From contig NZ_CP114904.1 in assembly GCF_027497215.1 (NCBI RefSeq), positions 4,979,001 through 5,043,000 of the forward strand: a DNA stretch of 64,000 bases. The letters are read 5' to 3'. A program made the translations under genes and the position numbers. Source of the DNA: Micromonospora sp. WMMD812. GTDB taxonomy: Bacteria > Actinomycetota > Actinomycetes > Mycobacteriales > Micromonosporaceae. Positions 9,925 through 17,956 of the stretch are shown piece by piece (the stretch's first letter is position 1; each line of letters begins with the position of its first letter). The notes under the pieces are model-generated. The model searched no databases. It was not told where the DNA came from and saw only the letters and a program-made list of their open reading frames with translations.

Positions 9925-10992
9925 ATGGCGCAGTTCGTGGACTGGGATCTGGCCGCCGCGACCGCGGGGGCGTTGGGTAAGTCGGGCCCGCGGGTGACCT
10001 ACTCCGAGGCCACCGACGTGGTCAGCGACCTGCGGCGGCTCACCGAAGAGGCGGCCGGGCACGTGGCCGACTACACCGGTCTGCGGCCGCAGGTCACCCA
10101 CCCGCCGGTGCGGGTGGTCGATCGGCGTGACTGGGCCGCCACCAACATCGCCGGGCTGCGCGAGGTGATCACCCCGCTGGTCGGCCGGCTCGCCGGCGAC
10201 AAGCAGCCCGGGGCCATCACCGAGGCGATCGGGTCGCGGCTGACCGGTGTGCAGGCCGGCACCGTGCTCGCGTACCTGTCCGGCCGGGTGCTCGGCCAGT
10301 ACGAGGTGTTCTCCGCCGACCCCGGGCAGTTGCTGCTGGTCGCGCCGAACATCGTCGAGGTGGAGCGGAAGCTGGGCGCCGACCCGCGCGACTTCCGGCT
10401 CTGGGTCTGCCTGCACGAGGTGACCCACCGGACCCAGTTCACCGCGGTGCCGTGGATGCGGGCGTACTTCCTCAGCGAGGTGCAGGCCTTCGTCGACGCC
10501 TCGTCCGGCGGCGAGCACCTGCTGGAGCGGCTGCGCCGGGGCGTCGCCACGCTGTCCGACGCGATCCGCGACCCGGAGAGCCGCACCAGCGTCCTGGACC
10601 TCGTCCAGACGCCGGCCCAGCGGGCCGTGCTGGACCGGCTCACCGCGCTGATGACGCTGCTGGAGGGGCACGCCGAGTTCGTGATGGACGGCGTCGGCCC
10701 GCAGGTCATCCCGAGCGTCGAGCGGATCCGGGCGGCCTTCAACCGGCGGCGCGAGGCCGGGAACCCGCTGGAGAAGGCGATCCGCCGGCTGCTCGGCGTG
10801 GACGTCAAGATGCGCCAGTACGCCGAGGGCCGCAAGTTCGTACACGGCGTCGTGGAGCGGGTGGGCATGGAGGGCTTCAACAAGATCTTCGGCTCGCCGC
10901 TGACCCTGCCCCGGCTCGAGGAGCTCGGCGACCCGGACGCCTGGGTCGCCCGGGTGCACGGGCCGGTCGGCCCGGTCCAGGCCGCCGGCTGA
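9925..10992 (+). CDS. Zinc-dependent metalloprotease-like protein (Zincin_2 / F420-associated family)
   Basis: The 355-residue protein belongs to the actinobacterial conserved zincin family that is named from co-occurrence with coenzyme F420 genes. A zinc site HEVTH lies near residue 167, with a second acidic element, LEGHAEF, about 85 residues later. No signal peptide or membrane helix is visible, so it is likely cytoplasmic. The start ATG has no ribosome site but a -10-like TACGGT ends 7 bases upstream, pointing to a leaderless transcript. It precedes tilS by 10 bp on the same strand, the same neighbour as in mycobacteria. The substrate is unknown. Confidence 0.85.
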   Translation: MAQFVDWDLAAATAGALGKSGPRVTYSEATDVVSDLRRLTEEAAGHVADYTGLRPQVTHPPVRVVDRRDWAATNIAGLREVITPLVGRLAGDKQPGAITEAIGSRLTGVQAGTVLAYLSGRVLGQYEVFSADPGQLLLVAPNIVEVERKLGADPRDFRLWVCLHEVTHRTQFTAVPWMRAYFLSEVQAFVDASSGGEHLLERLRRGVATLSDAIRDPESRTSVLDLVQTPAQRAVLDRLTALMTLLEGHAEFVMDGVGPQVIPSVERIRAAFNRRREAGNPLEKAIRRLLGVDVKMRQYAEGRKFVHGVVERVGMEGFNKIFGSPLTLPRLEELGDPDAWVARVHGPVGPVQAAG

Positions 10993-11002
10993 CCGCACTC
11001 CG

Positions 11003-11995
11003 GTGGCCGCACTCGCCCCGCCGGTGGCCGCCGTCCGGCTGGCGGTCCGTCGCGCGCTGACCGGCCTGGCCGGAGACGGCCCGGTGCTGGTCGGCTGCTC
11101 GGGCGGCGCCGACTCGCTCGCCCTGGCCGCCGCCACCGCCTTCGTCGCCCCGCGACTCGGCCGGCGGGCCGGCCTGGTGACAGTCGACCACGGACTCCAG
11201 GCGGGTTCCGCCGAGCGGGCCGCCGCGGTGGCGGCCTGGGCCGGCGAGATCGGCCTGACGCCGGTCGAGTCGGTGCGGGTCGAGGTGGCCGGGCGGCCCG
11301 GCGGTCCGGAGGCGGCTGCCCGGGACGCGCGCTACCAGGCGCTCGCGGCGGCGGCCGGGCGGCACCGGGCGGCGGCGCTGCTCACCGGGCACACCCGCGA
11401 CGACCAGGCCGAGACGGTGCTGCTCGCGCTGGCCCGGGGCGCCGGGCCGCGCGGGCTGGCCGGGATGCCCGCCCGGCGGGACCTGGCCGGGGTGCCGCTG
11501 CTGCGGCCACTGTTGGCGGTGACCCGCGAGCAGACCCGGGCGGCGTGTGCCGCCCTCGGCCTCACCCCGTGGCAGGACCCGCACAACGCCGACCCGGCGT
11601 ACGCCCGTGCCCGCGTCCGCGCCGAGGTGCTGCCCGCGCTGGTCGACGCGCTCGGGGCGGGGGTGCTGGACGGGCTGGCGCGCACCGCCCGGCTGGTCGC
11701 CGCGGACGCCGCCGCCCTCGACGACCTGGCCGACGCGGCGCTCGCGACGGCCCGGCACCCCGACGGCGGGCTCGCCGTGCCCGAGCTGGCCGCCCTCGCC
11801 CCGGCGGTCCGCGGCCGGGTGCTGCACTCCTGGGCGCGTGAGCTGGGCGCCCCGCCGGGCGCGCTGTCGCACCGGCACGTGGCGGCGCTGGAGGCGCTGG
11901 TCACCGGCTGGCGGGGCCAGGGGGCCGCGTACCTTCCCGGCGGCCTTCGGGTGCTCCGCCGCGCCGACCGGCTGCTCCTGGCCGACCCGCGCTGA
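11003..11995 (+). CDS. tilS: tRNA(Ile)-lysidine synthetase
   Basis: The PP-loop ATPase motif SGGADSLAL lies near residue 33, followed by the family elements VDHGLQ and TGHTRDDQAET. TilS joins lysine to C34 of the CAU anticodon of tRNA-Ile2, changing both amino acid and codon identity, and is essential. At 330 residues it is the short actinobacterial form, without the long C-terminal domains of E. coli TilS. The GTG start lies 10 bp after the zincin stop, so the two are probably cotranscribed. hpt follows after the regulator gene, close to the common tilS-hpt pairing. Confidence 0.95.
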   Translation: MAALAPPVAAVRLAVRRALTGLAGDGPVLVGCSGGADSLALAAATAFVAPRLGRRAGLVTVDHGLQAGSAERAAAVAAWAGEIGLTPVESVRVEVAGRPGGPEAAARDARYQALAAAAGRHRAAALLTGHTRDDQAETVLLALARGAGPRGLAGMPARRDLAGVPLLRPLLAVTREQTRAACAALGLTPWQDPHNADPAYARARVRAEVLPALVDALGAGVLDGLARTARLVAADAAALDDLADAALATARHPDGGLAVPELAALAPAVRGRVLHSWARELGAPPGALSHRHVAALEALVTGWRGQGAAYLPGGLRVLRRADRLLLADPR

Positions 11996-12084
11996 CCGTC
12001 CGCCGCGGGTCGCCGGTGGGAGACCGGGCCGACGGTTGGTCGCGTACCGGGCCCGCGTCGGGGTCGGCGGTGACCGGGCGGCTG

Positions 12085-13056
12085 CTATACCGGCGAGCCC
12101 GCCGTCTGGTCCCGGTCGCGGAAGGTCGTCCGGTAGCTGTGCGGTGTGGCGCCGACCCGCCGGGTGAAGTGGTGCCGCAGCGCGGCGGCGTCGCCGAAGC
12201 CGGCCTGGTCGGCGACCGCCTCCACGCTCAGTCGGGTCTCCTCCAGCAGCCGGCGGGCCAGCAGCACCCGCTGGTTGGTCATCCAGTCGTGCGGGGTGGT
12301 GCCGGTCTCGGCGCGGAACCGGCGGGCGAAGGTACGCGGCGCCATCCCGGCCCGGGCGGCCAACTCGTCCACGGTGACCGGGCGGTCCAGGTGCCCCATC
12401 AGCCACTCCAGCACCGGCTCCAGGGTCGGCGCCTCCGGTGCCTTCGGGATGGGCGCCTCGACGTACTGGGACTGGCCGCCGTCCCGGTGTGGCGGGACCA
12501 CCATCCGACGGGCCAGCCGGGTGGCGGTCGCCGAGCCGTGCTCCCGGCGTACGAGGTGCAGGCAGGCGTCGATGCCGGCGGCCGTGCCGGCGCTGGTGAG
12601 CAGCCGCCCGTCCGCCACGTAGAGGGAGTTGCACTGGACCCGGGCCTTCGGGTGGAGCGCCTGCAGCTCGTCCACGTACCGCCAGTGCGTCGTGCAGTCG
12701 CGGCCGTCGAGCAGCCCGGCGGCGCCGAGCAGGAAGGCGCCGGAGCAGACGCTGAGCAGGTGTGCCCCGCGAGCGTCGGCCCGGCGTAGCGCGTCCAGCA
12801 CCGCGACGGGAGCGCTGCGCTGGCTGTGCGCGGGCACCGCGACCAGGTCGGCGTCTTCCAGCGGGGCGAGATCGGCGTGCGGGACCAGCTGGAAACCGGA
12901 CGCCGTGCGCACCGGGGCCCCGTCCGGGCTGCACACGTGGAAGCGGTAGGTGGGGAAGCCGTCGGCCGACCGGTCGGTGCCGAAGACCTCGGCGAGCACG
13001 CCGAGCTCGAAGGCGGCGACCTGGTCCAGGGCGAGGACGGCGACGGACCGGAGCAT
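12085..13056 (-). CDS. GlxA/FtrA-type transcriptional regulator (DJ-1/PfpI-like + AraC HTH)
   Basis: This is a 323-residue two-domain regulator. Residues about 1-180 form a class I glutamine amidotransferase-like domain with the nucleophile-elbow cysteine in LLSVCSGAF. Residues about 210-320 form an AraC-type double helix-turn-helix (VDELAARAGMAPRTFARRF and a second helix pair in AVADQAGFGDAAALRHHF). Family members sense small metabolites and activate adjacent catabolic genes. The start ATG at 13054-13056 has no clear ribosome site. It lies between tilS and hpt on the opposite strand and is divergent from a 45-residue peptide gene. Its target is not apparent. Confidence 0.88.
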   Translation of the reverse strand: MLRSVAVLALDQVAAFELGVLAEVFGTDRSADGFPTYRFHVCSPDGAPVRTASGFQLVPHADLAPLEDADLVAVPAHSQRSAPVAVLDALRRADARGAHLLSVCSGAFLLGAAGLLDGRDCTTHWRYVDELQALHPKARVQCNSLYVADGRLLTSAGTAAGIDACLHLVRREHGSATATRLARRMVVPPHRDGGQSQYVEAPIPKAPEAPTLEPVLEWLMGHLDRPVTVDELAARAGMAPRTFARRFRAETGTTPHDWMTNQRVLLARRLLEETRLSVEAVADQAGFGDAAALRHHFTRRVGATPHSYRTTFRDRDQTAGSPV

Positions 13057-13208
13057 GTGACGAGGGTAACCCGACCGGTGGCAGAAAATCGAGGCCCGAT
13101 GGCATTCCTGCCACTGTCCGCTCGGGACGGAGCGGCGGAGACTGGGGTCAAGTCCGGTGCGCACCGGCGGCGAAAACAGACAGCAATCGTGCGAAAGTGA
13201 GCGCCGCC

Positions 13209-13346
13209 ATGGAGTTCCTCGTCCTCGTCCTGTTCCTCGTCCTCCTCGCCGTGGCCTCGGCGACCGGCCTGACCGCCGACAGCCGTGACTCGGCCGACTG
13301 GAAGCCGACCGATGACGGTCGCCGGTGGCAGTCCCGTACCTGCTGA
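13209..13346 (+). CDS. Small single-helix membrane peptide (45 aa)
   Basis: The peptide is 45 residues: an N-terminal hydrophobic helix (about 3-22, Leu/Val-rich) and a hydrophilic tail containing DSRDSADW and ending RRWQSRTC. A GAAAGTGA element lies 9-16 bases upstream of the ATG. It lies in the gap between the GlxA-type regulator and hpt. The clear amphipathic split and the acidic/aromatic tail look like a real small membrane protein rather than random coding in high-GC DNA. No function can be assigned. Confidence 0.5.
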   Translation: MEFLVLVLFLVLLAVASATGLTADSRDSADWKPTDDGRRWQSRTC

Positions 13347-13447
13347 TGCCGTTGGTCCAGTTTCGCCGAGAAAATCCCGGGCGGGACCGCGCCAAAAGGG
13401 GCGGCCCCGCCGACGGAGGCCGGTCGGCGTACGGCAGGCTAGGAGCC

Positions 13448-14023
13448 ATGGCTGACGGCTCCTGGTACGACGCCGACATCGACCACGTGATCATCTCGGA
13501 AGCGCAGATCCGCGAGAAGACGGCGGAACTGGCCAAGCAGGTCTCGGCGGACTACGCCCACGTCGACGACGGACTCCTGCTGGTGTGCGTGCTCAAGGGC
13601 GCGGTGATGTTCATGGCCGACTTCGCCCGGGCGCTCGGGCGGCACGGGCCCGCCGCCGAACTGGAGTTCATGGCCGTCTCCTCCTACGGACAGGGCACCA
13701 CCTCCTCGGGCGTGGTCCGCATCCTCAAGGACCTGGACCGCGACATCGCCGGCCGGCACGTCGTAGTCGTCGAGGACATCGTCGACTCCGGTCTCACCCT
13801 GTCCTGGCTGCTCCGCTACCTGGAGTCCCGCTCGGCGGCGAGCGTCGAGGTGGTCGCGCTCTTCCGCAAGCCGGACGCCGTCAAGGTCCAGGTCCCGGTG
13901 AAGTACGTCGGCTTCGACATCCCGACCGAGTTCGTCGTCGGCTACGGGCTGGACTTCGGCGAGCGGTACCGGGAGCTGCCCTACGTCGGCGTGCTCAAGC
14001 CCGAGGTCTACGCCCGCTCCTGA
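13448..14023 (+). CDS. hpt: Hypoxanthine phosphoribosyltransferase
   Basis: The 191-residue purine salvage enzyme converts hypoxanthine or guanine plus PRPP into IMP or GMP. The PRPP-binding loop VVVVEDIVDSGLTL is intact, as are the KGAVMFMADF substrate-site loop and the C-terminal GYGLDFGERYRELPYVGVL segment. The start ATG at 13448 has an AGGAG three bases upstream; the spacing is tight, but this is the start that gives the usual family length. It follows the tilS region and precedes ftsH, the standard actinobacterial order. Confidence 0.96.
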   Translation: MADGSWYDADIDHVIISEAQIREKTAELAKQVSADYAHVDDGLLLVCVLKGAVMFMADFARALGRHGPAAELEFMAVSSYGQGTTSSGVVRILKDLDRDIAGRHVVVVEDIVDSGLTLSWLLRYLESRSAASVEVVALFRKPDAVKVQVPVKYVGFDIPTEFVVGYGLDFGERYRELPYVGVLKPEVYARS

Positions 14024-14459
14024 ACCATCCTCGTATCGGCGTCTGTCAAGCCGACGTTCAGCGGACTCTCAGCTCTTCGGACTACCGTGGACGTCGGTGG
14101 CGCGGAGGCAGCTCCGCGCCCGGCCCCTCGACCGCGTGACCGGGTGTTCGGAGGCGGCCGGGCCGGACTCCCCGCCACGCCGGTCCCGCTCGGTCCGCCG
14201 CACGCGTCGGTGCGGGCTGGCGGGTCCCGTCCCACGGTACGCACCGTCGATGCCCGAGGTGCGCCGAGTGCGGGGCTCGCAAGCTCACTCCGTGCGCACA
14301 CGGTGTACCGTCGAATGACCGCGGCGCGGCAGTTGTGGCGCTTCGGGGGTCGAGGCCGGCCCGCACGGCGGCTCCGGCTGCCGCCGCAGGCGGCAACACC
14401 ATTCAGACGGTCAGGACGTCGATCAGGAGGATGCGAGCGCCCCGGCGCTCGACAACAGC
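14024..14459 (+). other. 436-bp gene-free stretch between hpt and ftsH
   Basis: No reading frame here has convincing coding character. The region holds TACCGT hexamers (14082-14087 and near 14310) that could be -10 elements for ftsH. At its end are an AGGAGG and a hairpin, listed separately. I see no tRNA, riboswitch fold or repeat that I recognise. Confidence 0.6.
14425..14451 (+). promoter_or_regulatory. Distant Shine-Dalgarno AGGAGG followed by a hairpin, ftsH leader
   Basis: AGGAGG (14425-14430) is the only strong ribosome site for ftsH but lies 29 bases from the ATG at 14460. Between them a perfect 7-bp stem (14434-14440 with 14445-14451, loop CCCG) can fold. Folding would shorten the effective spacing to about 11 bases. 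An ATG directly after AGGAGG (14431) has no usable spacing. Confidence 0.5.
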
Positions 14460-16475
14460 ATGGAACGTACGCGTTTCTTCCGCCGACCGGTGGTCTGGAT
14501 CATCCTGGTCATCCTCGGCGCCGTTGTGCTCAGTCAGTTGTTCACCTCGGGTCCCAGTTACCACCGGGTGGACACTTCCGTTGCGCTTGACCAGCTTCAC
14601 ACCGCCAAGATCAATAAGGTCGTCTTCCAGGACAAGGAGCAGACGCTCCAGCTCGACCTGGCACAGAAGGCCAAGTTCGGCGACACCACGACCGACAAGA
14701 TCCAGGCCCAGTTCCCGTACGAGGTGGGCAACCAGGTCTGGAACGAGGTCCTCGAGGCCAAGGCGGCCAACCGGGTCACCGGTCCCGCCGACACCAAGGT
14801 GTCGTCCGACAGCATCTGGGTGAGCCTGCTGGTCAACCTGCTCCCCATCGTGCTGCTCGTGCTCCTGCTGCTGTTCTTCATGTCGCAGATGCAGGGTGGC
14901 GGCTCCCGGGTGCTCAACTTCGGCAAGTCCAAGGCCAAGATGATCACCAAGGACACGCCGAAGACGACCTTCGCGGACGTCGCGGGCGCCGAGGAGGCGG
15001 TGGAGGAGCTCCACGAGATCAAGGACTTCCTCCAGAACCCGGCCAAATACCAGGCCCTGGGCGCCAAGATCCCGAAGGGCGTGCTGCTCTTCGGCCCGCC
15101 CGGTACCGGTAAGACGCTGCTGGCCCGCGCGGTCGCCGGCGAGGCCGGGGTTCCCTTCTACTCCATCTCCGGCTCCGACTTCGTCGAGATGTTCGTCGGT
15201 GTCGGCGCGAGCCGGGTCCGCGACCTGTTCGAGCAGGCCAAGGCGAACGCCCCGGCGATCGTCTTCGTCGACGAGATCGACGCCGTGGGTCGGCACCGTG
15301 GCGCCGGCATGGGCGGCGGCCACGACGAGCGGGAGCAGACCCTGAACCAGCTGCTCGTGGAGATGGACGGTTTCGACACCAAGGGCGGGGTCATCCTGAT
15401 CGCCGCCACCAACCGGCCGGACATCCTCGACCCGGCGCTGCTGCGCCCGGGCCGGTTCGACCGGCAGATCCCGGTGGACGCCCCCGACATGGAGGGCCGC
15501 AAGGCCATCCTGCGGGTGCACGCCAAGGGCAAGCCGTTCACCCCCGACGTCGATCTCGACTCGGTGGCGCGGCGCACGCCGGGCTTCAGCGGTGCCGACC
15601 TGGCCAACGTGATCAACGAGGCCGCGTTGCTCACCGCCCGGAAGACCCAGCGGGCGATCTCCAACGACTCCCTCGAGGAGTCGATCGACCGGGTGATCGC
15701 CGGTCCGCAGCGCCGGACCCGGGTGATGAGCGACCAGGAGAAGAAGATCACCGCGTACCACGAGGGTGGACACGCGCTGGTCGCCTGGGCGTTGCCGCAC
15801 GCCGCGCCGGTGCACAAGGTGACGATCCTGTCCCGTGGCCGCTCGCTGGGCCACACCCTGGTGCTGCCGACCGAGGACAAGTACACCCAGACCCGCGCCG
15901 AGATGATCGACACCCTGGCGTACGCGCTGGGCGGCCGGGCCGCGGAGGAGCTGGTCTTCCACGAGCCCACCACCGGTGCCGGCAACGACATCGAGAAGGC
16001 CACCCAGCTGGCCCGGGCGATGATCACGCAGTACGGCATGAGCTCCAAGCTCGGCGCGATCAAGTACGGCACCAGCGGGGACGAGCCGTTCCTGGGCCGC
16101 AACATGGGCCACGAGCGGGACTACTCCGACGCGGTGGCCGCCGAGATCGACGGCGAGATGCGGGCGCTGGTCGAGCTGGCCCACGACGAGGCCTGGGAGA
16201 TCCTGGTGGAATACCGGGACGTCCTGGACAACATCGTGCTCGAGCTGATGGAGAAGGAGACCCTCTCCACGGCCGACATGGCCCGGATCTGCGCCCGGGT
16301 GGTCAAGCGTCCGCCGCTGGCGCCCTACAACGGGTTCGGCAAGCGTCAGCCCTCCACCGAGCCGCCGGTGCTCACTCCGGCGGAGAAGGAGGCGCTCAAG
16401 GCGCAGGCCCAGGCCGACGGCGCCCAGGCGGGGGTCGGCGGCACGTCGTCGAACAACTCGGACGGTACGCACTGA
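14460..16475 (+). CDS. ftsH: ATP-dependent membrane zinc metalloprotease FtsH
   Basis: This 671-residue AAA+ protease degrades misfolded membrane proteins and short-lived regulators. It has an N-terminal helix (about 11-28), an extracytoplasmic loop, and a second helix (about 120-142). The AAA domain has Walker A GPPGTGKT (near 213), Walker B IVFVDEID and the second region of homology LRPGRFDRQ. The M41 peptidase has zinc site HEGGH (near 434), with the distal Asp in GAGNDIEKA. The C-terminal 60 residues are a disordered Ala/Gln/Pro tail. The start is fixed by the conserved [10 protein letters not shown] and the absence of other in-frame starts. The 3' end overlaps folE. Confidence 0.97.
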   Translation: MERTRFFRRPVVWIILVILGAVVLSQLFTSGPSYHRVDTSVALDQLHTAKINKVVFQDKEQTLQLDLAQKAKFGDTTTDKIQAQFPYEVGNQVWNEVLEAKAANRVTGPADTKVSSDSIWVSLLVNLLPIVLLVLLLLFFMSQMQGGGSRVLNFGKSKAKMITKDTPKTTFADVAGAEEAVEELHEIKDFLQNPAKYQALGAKIPKGVLLFGPPGTGKTLLARAVAGEAGVPFYSISGSDFVEMFVGVGASRVRDLFEQAKANAPAIVFVDEIDAVGRHRGAGMGGGHDEREQTLNQLLVEMDGFDTKGGVILIAATNRPDILDPALLRPGRFDRQIPVDAPDMEGRKAILRVHAKGKPFTPDVDLDSVARRTPGFSGADLANVINEAALLTARKTQRAISNDSLEESIDRVIAGPQRRTRVMSDQEKKITAYHEGGHALVAWALPHAAPVHKVTILSRGRSLGHTLVLPTEDKYTQTRAEMIDTLAYALGGRAAEELVFHEPTTGAGNDIEKATQLARAMITQYGMSSKLGAIKYGTSGDEPFLGRNMGHERDYSDAVAAEIDGEMRALVELAHDEAWEILVEYRDVLDNIVLELMEKETLSTADMARICARVVKRPPLAPYNGFGKRQPSTEPPVLTPAEKEALKAQAQADGAQAGVGGTSSNNSDGTH

Positions 16476-17176
16476 CCACGGACCCGGCGGCCAGCTCCCA
16501 CGACAGGGGGCTGGCCGCCTCCGCGACCGAGCCCGACGGCGACGACGCGCTCGACTACATCGCCGCCCGACTGATCAACGGCAAGCTCACCGGCGGCCCG
16601 GTCGAGGACACCGTCGACCTGGCCCGGATCGAGAAGGCCGTCCGCGAGATCCTGATCGCGGTCGGAGAGGACCCCGACCGCGACGGGCTGCGGCAGACCC
16701 CGGCCCGGGTTGCCCGGGCGTACGCCGAGCTCTTCGCCGGCCTGCGGGTCGACCCGGCCCAGGTGCTCAGCACCACCTTCGAGGCCAACCACCAGGAGCT
16801 GGTGCTCGTCCGCGACATCGACGTGATGAGCCTCTGCGAGCACCACCTGCTCCCGTTCCGGGGCAGCGCGCACATCGGCTACATCCCCGGCCCCGACGGG
16901 CGGATCACCGGGCTGTCCAAGCTGGCCCGACTGGTCGAGGTCTTCGCCCGCCGGCCCCAGGTCCAGGAGCGACTCACCTCGCAGATCGCGGACCTGCTGA
17001 TGAGCAAGCTCTCGCCGAGCGGCGTGGTGGTCGTGCTGCAGTGCGAGCACATGTGCATGGCGATGCGCGGCATCCAGAAGTCGGGCGCCCAGACGATCAC
17101 CTCGGCGGTACGCGGCACCCTGCAGAACGACGCGAAGTCGCGGGCCGAGGCGATGGCCCTGATCCTGCCCCGCTGA
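16472..17176 (+). CDS. folE: GTP cyclohydrolase I (apparent CTG start)
   Basis: This is the first enzyme of folate synthesis, converting GTP to dihydroneopterin triphosphate. Family elements are [16 protein letters not shown], the zinc ligands Cys and His in [10 protein letters not shown] and Cys in [11 protein letters not shown]. No ATG, GTG or TTG occurs in this frame before 16763, which would remove the conserved N-terminal third. The only sensible start is a CTG at 16472-16474 that overlaps the ftsH stop as CTGA, where ATGA or GTGA would be normal. From there the protein has 234 residues, close to family length. Translation is probably coupled to ftsH termination. folP, usually next, lies 13 kb away beyond an inserted block. 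Confidence 0.9.
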   Translation: MTTDPAASSHDRGLAASATEPDGDDALDYIAARLINGKLTGGPVEDTVDLARIEKAVREILIAVGEDPDRDGLRQTPARVARAYAELFAGLRVDPAQVLSTTFEANHQELVLVRDIDVMSLCEHHLLPFRGSAHIGYIPGPDGRITGLSKLARLVEVFARRPQVQERLTSQIADLLMSKLSPSGVVVVLQCEHMCMAMRGIQKSGAQTITSAVRGTLQNDAKSRAEAMALILPR

Positions 17177-17185
17177 CCGCGGCGG

Positions 17186-17956
17186 TCAGCCGGCCAGCAG
17201 GGCGAGCAGCAGACCGGCGGTGACCAGCACCGCCGGCACCAGGCAGACCAGCGCGCCGAAGCGGGAGGTGCGGTCCGGCCGCCCACCCGTGCGCGACCGG
17301 AACAGCCGGCCGACGCCGACCCAGCCGGCCACGAAGGCCACCGCCGGCATCGGCAGCCCGCAGATCAGCGCGGCGATGCTCGCCGGCCCCACGCCCGTGG
17401 CCGCGTACACCAGGACCTGGATCACCGGTACCACCAGCGCCAGCGGCCCGTACACCAGCAGGTTGCGCGGACGTGCGGCCCAGCTGGTCGGGCGGAGCGG
17501 GTGCCGCGCGACCAGCGCGGCGTCCGCGGCGTCGGCCCGGGCCCGGGCGGCACGCAGCGCGGCCAGCACGGTCGCCGGCCCGCCAGCCATCGACCGGGCT
17601 GCCTCGGTCAGTTCCGGCGGGGACGGCACCAGGGAGATCGGCGGCACACCGCGGTCGCGCAGCCGCGACTGCTGGTCGGCGAGTCGCGCGCGGACCTCGG
17701 TCAGCTCCTCCCGGGCCGCCTGCACCGAGCGCGCCTGCTCGCCGGCGGCCGACGCGGCCGCCCGGCGTACCCCGTCGAGCTGACGGGCGGCGGTCAGGTA
17801 GTCCTGCCAGGCGTCCTGGGCGGCGTCGGCCGCCGAAGCCGGGTGCCGGGCCGGCTCCGGGCTCTGGGCTGTCCGCTGTCTGCCCGGCCCCGCGGGCCCC
17901 GGCCGGTCGTCGCGGGTCGCCGTGCCTGCCTTCCGGGTACGCCCGTCTCGGCTCAC
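17186..17956 (-). CDS. Coiled-coil membrane protein, partner of the FtsK-like gene
   Basis: The 256-residue protein is of no family I recognise. Residues about 45-110 are Ala/Arg/Glu-rich with heptad character (coiled coil). Residues about 155-255 hold three to four membrane helices. It is translationally coupled to the FtsK-like gene by a GTGA overlap at 17953-17956, with GGAGGAGG inside the upstream gene as ribosome site. The tight pairing suggests it anchors or partners that protein at the membrane. Its stop lies 9 bp from the convergent folE stop. Confidence 0.7.
   Translation of the reverse strand: MSRDGRTRKAGTATRDDRPGPAGPGRQRTAQSPEPARHPASAADAAQDAWQDYLTAARQLDGVRRAAASAAGEQARSVQAAREELTEVRARLADQQSRLRDRGVPPISLVPSPPELTEAARSMAGGPATVLAALRAARARADAADAALVARHPLRPTSWAARPRNLLVYGPLALVVPVIQVLVYAATGVGPASIAALICGLPMPAVAFVAGWVGVGRLFRSRTGGRPDRTSRFGALVCLVPAVLVTAGLLLALLAG

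Noticed and set aside
7848..9926. A 692-codon frame opposite dacB
   Set aside because: Antisense shadow; dacB carries all catalytic motifs.
14431..14823. ATG directly after AGGAGG upstream of ftsH as a separate gene start
   Set aside because: No spacing between the ribosome site and ATG, and the product is Ser/Arg low-complexity reading across ftsH in the wrong frame.
14403..16472. A 689-codon frame opposite ftsH
   Set aside because: It is an antisense shadow of a GC3-rich gene: composition is His/Leu/Gly-rich without domains, and ftsH is certain.
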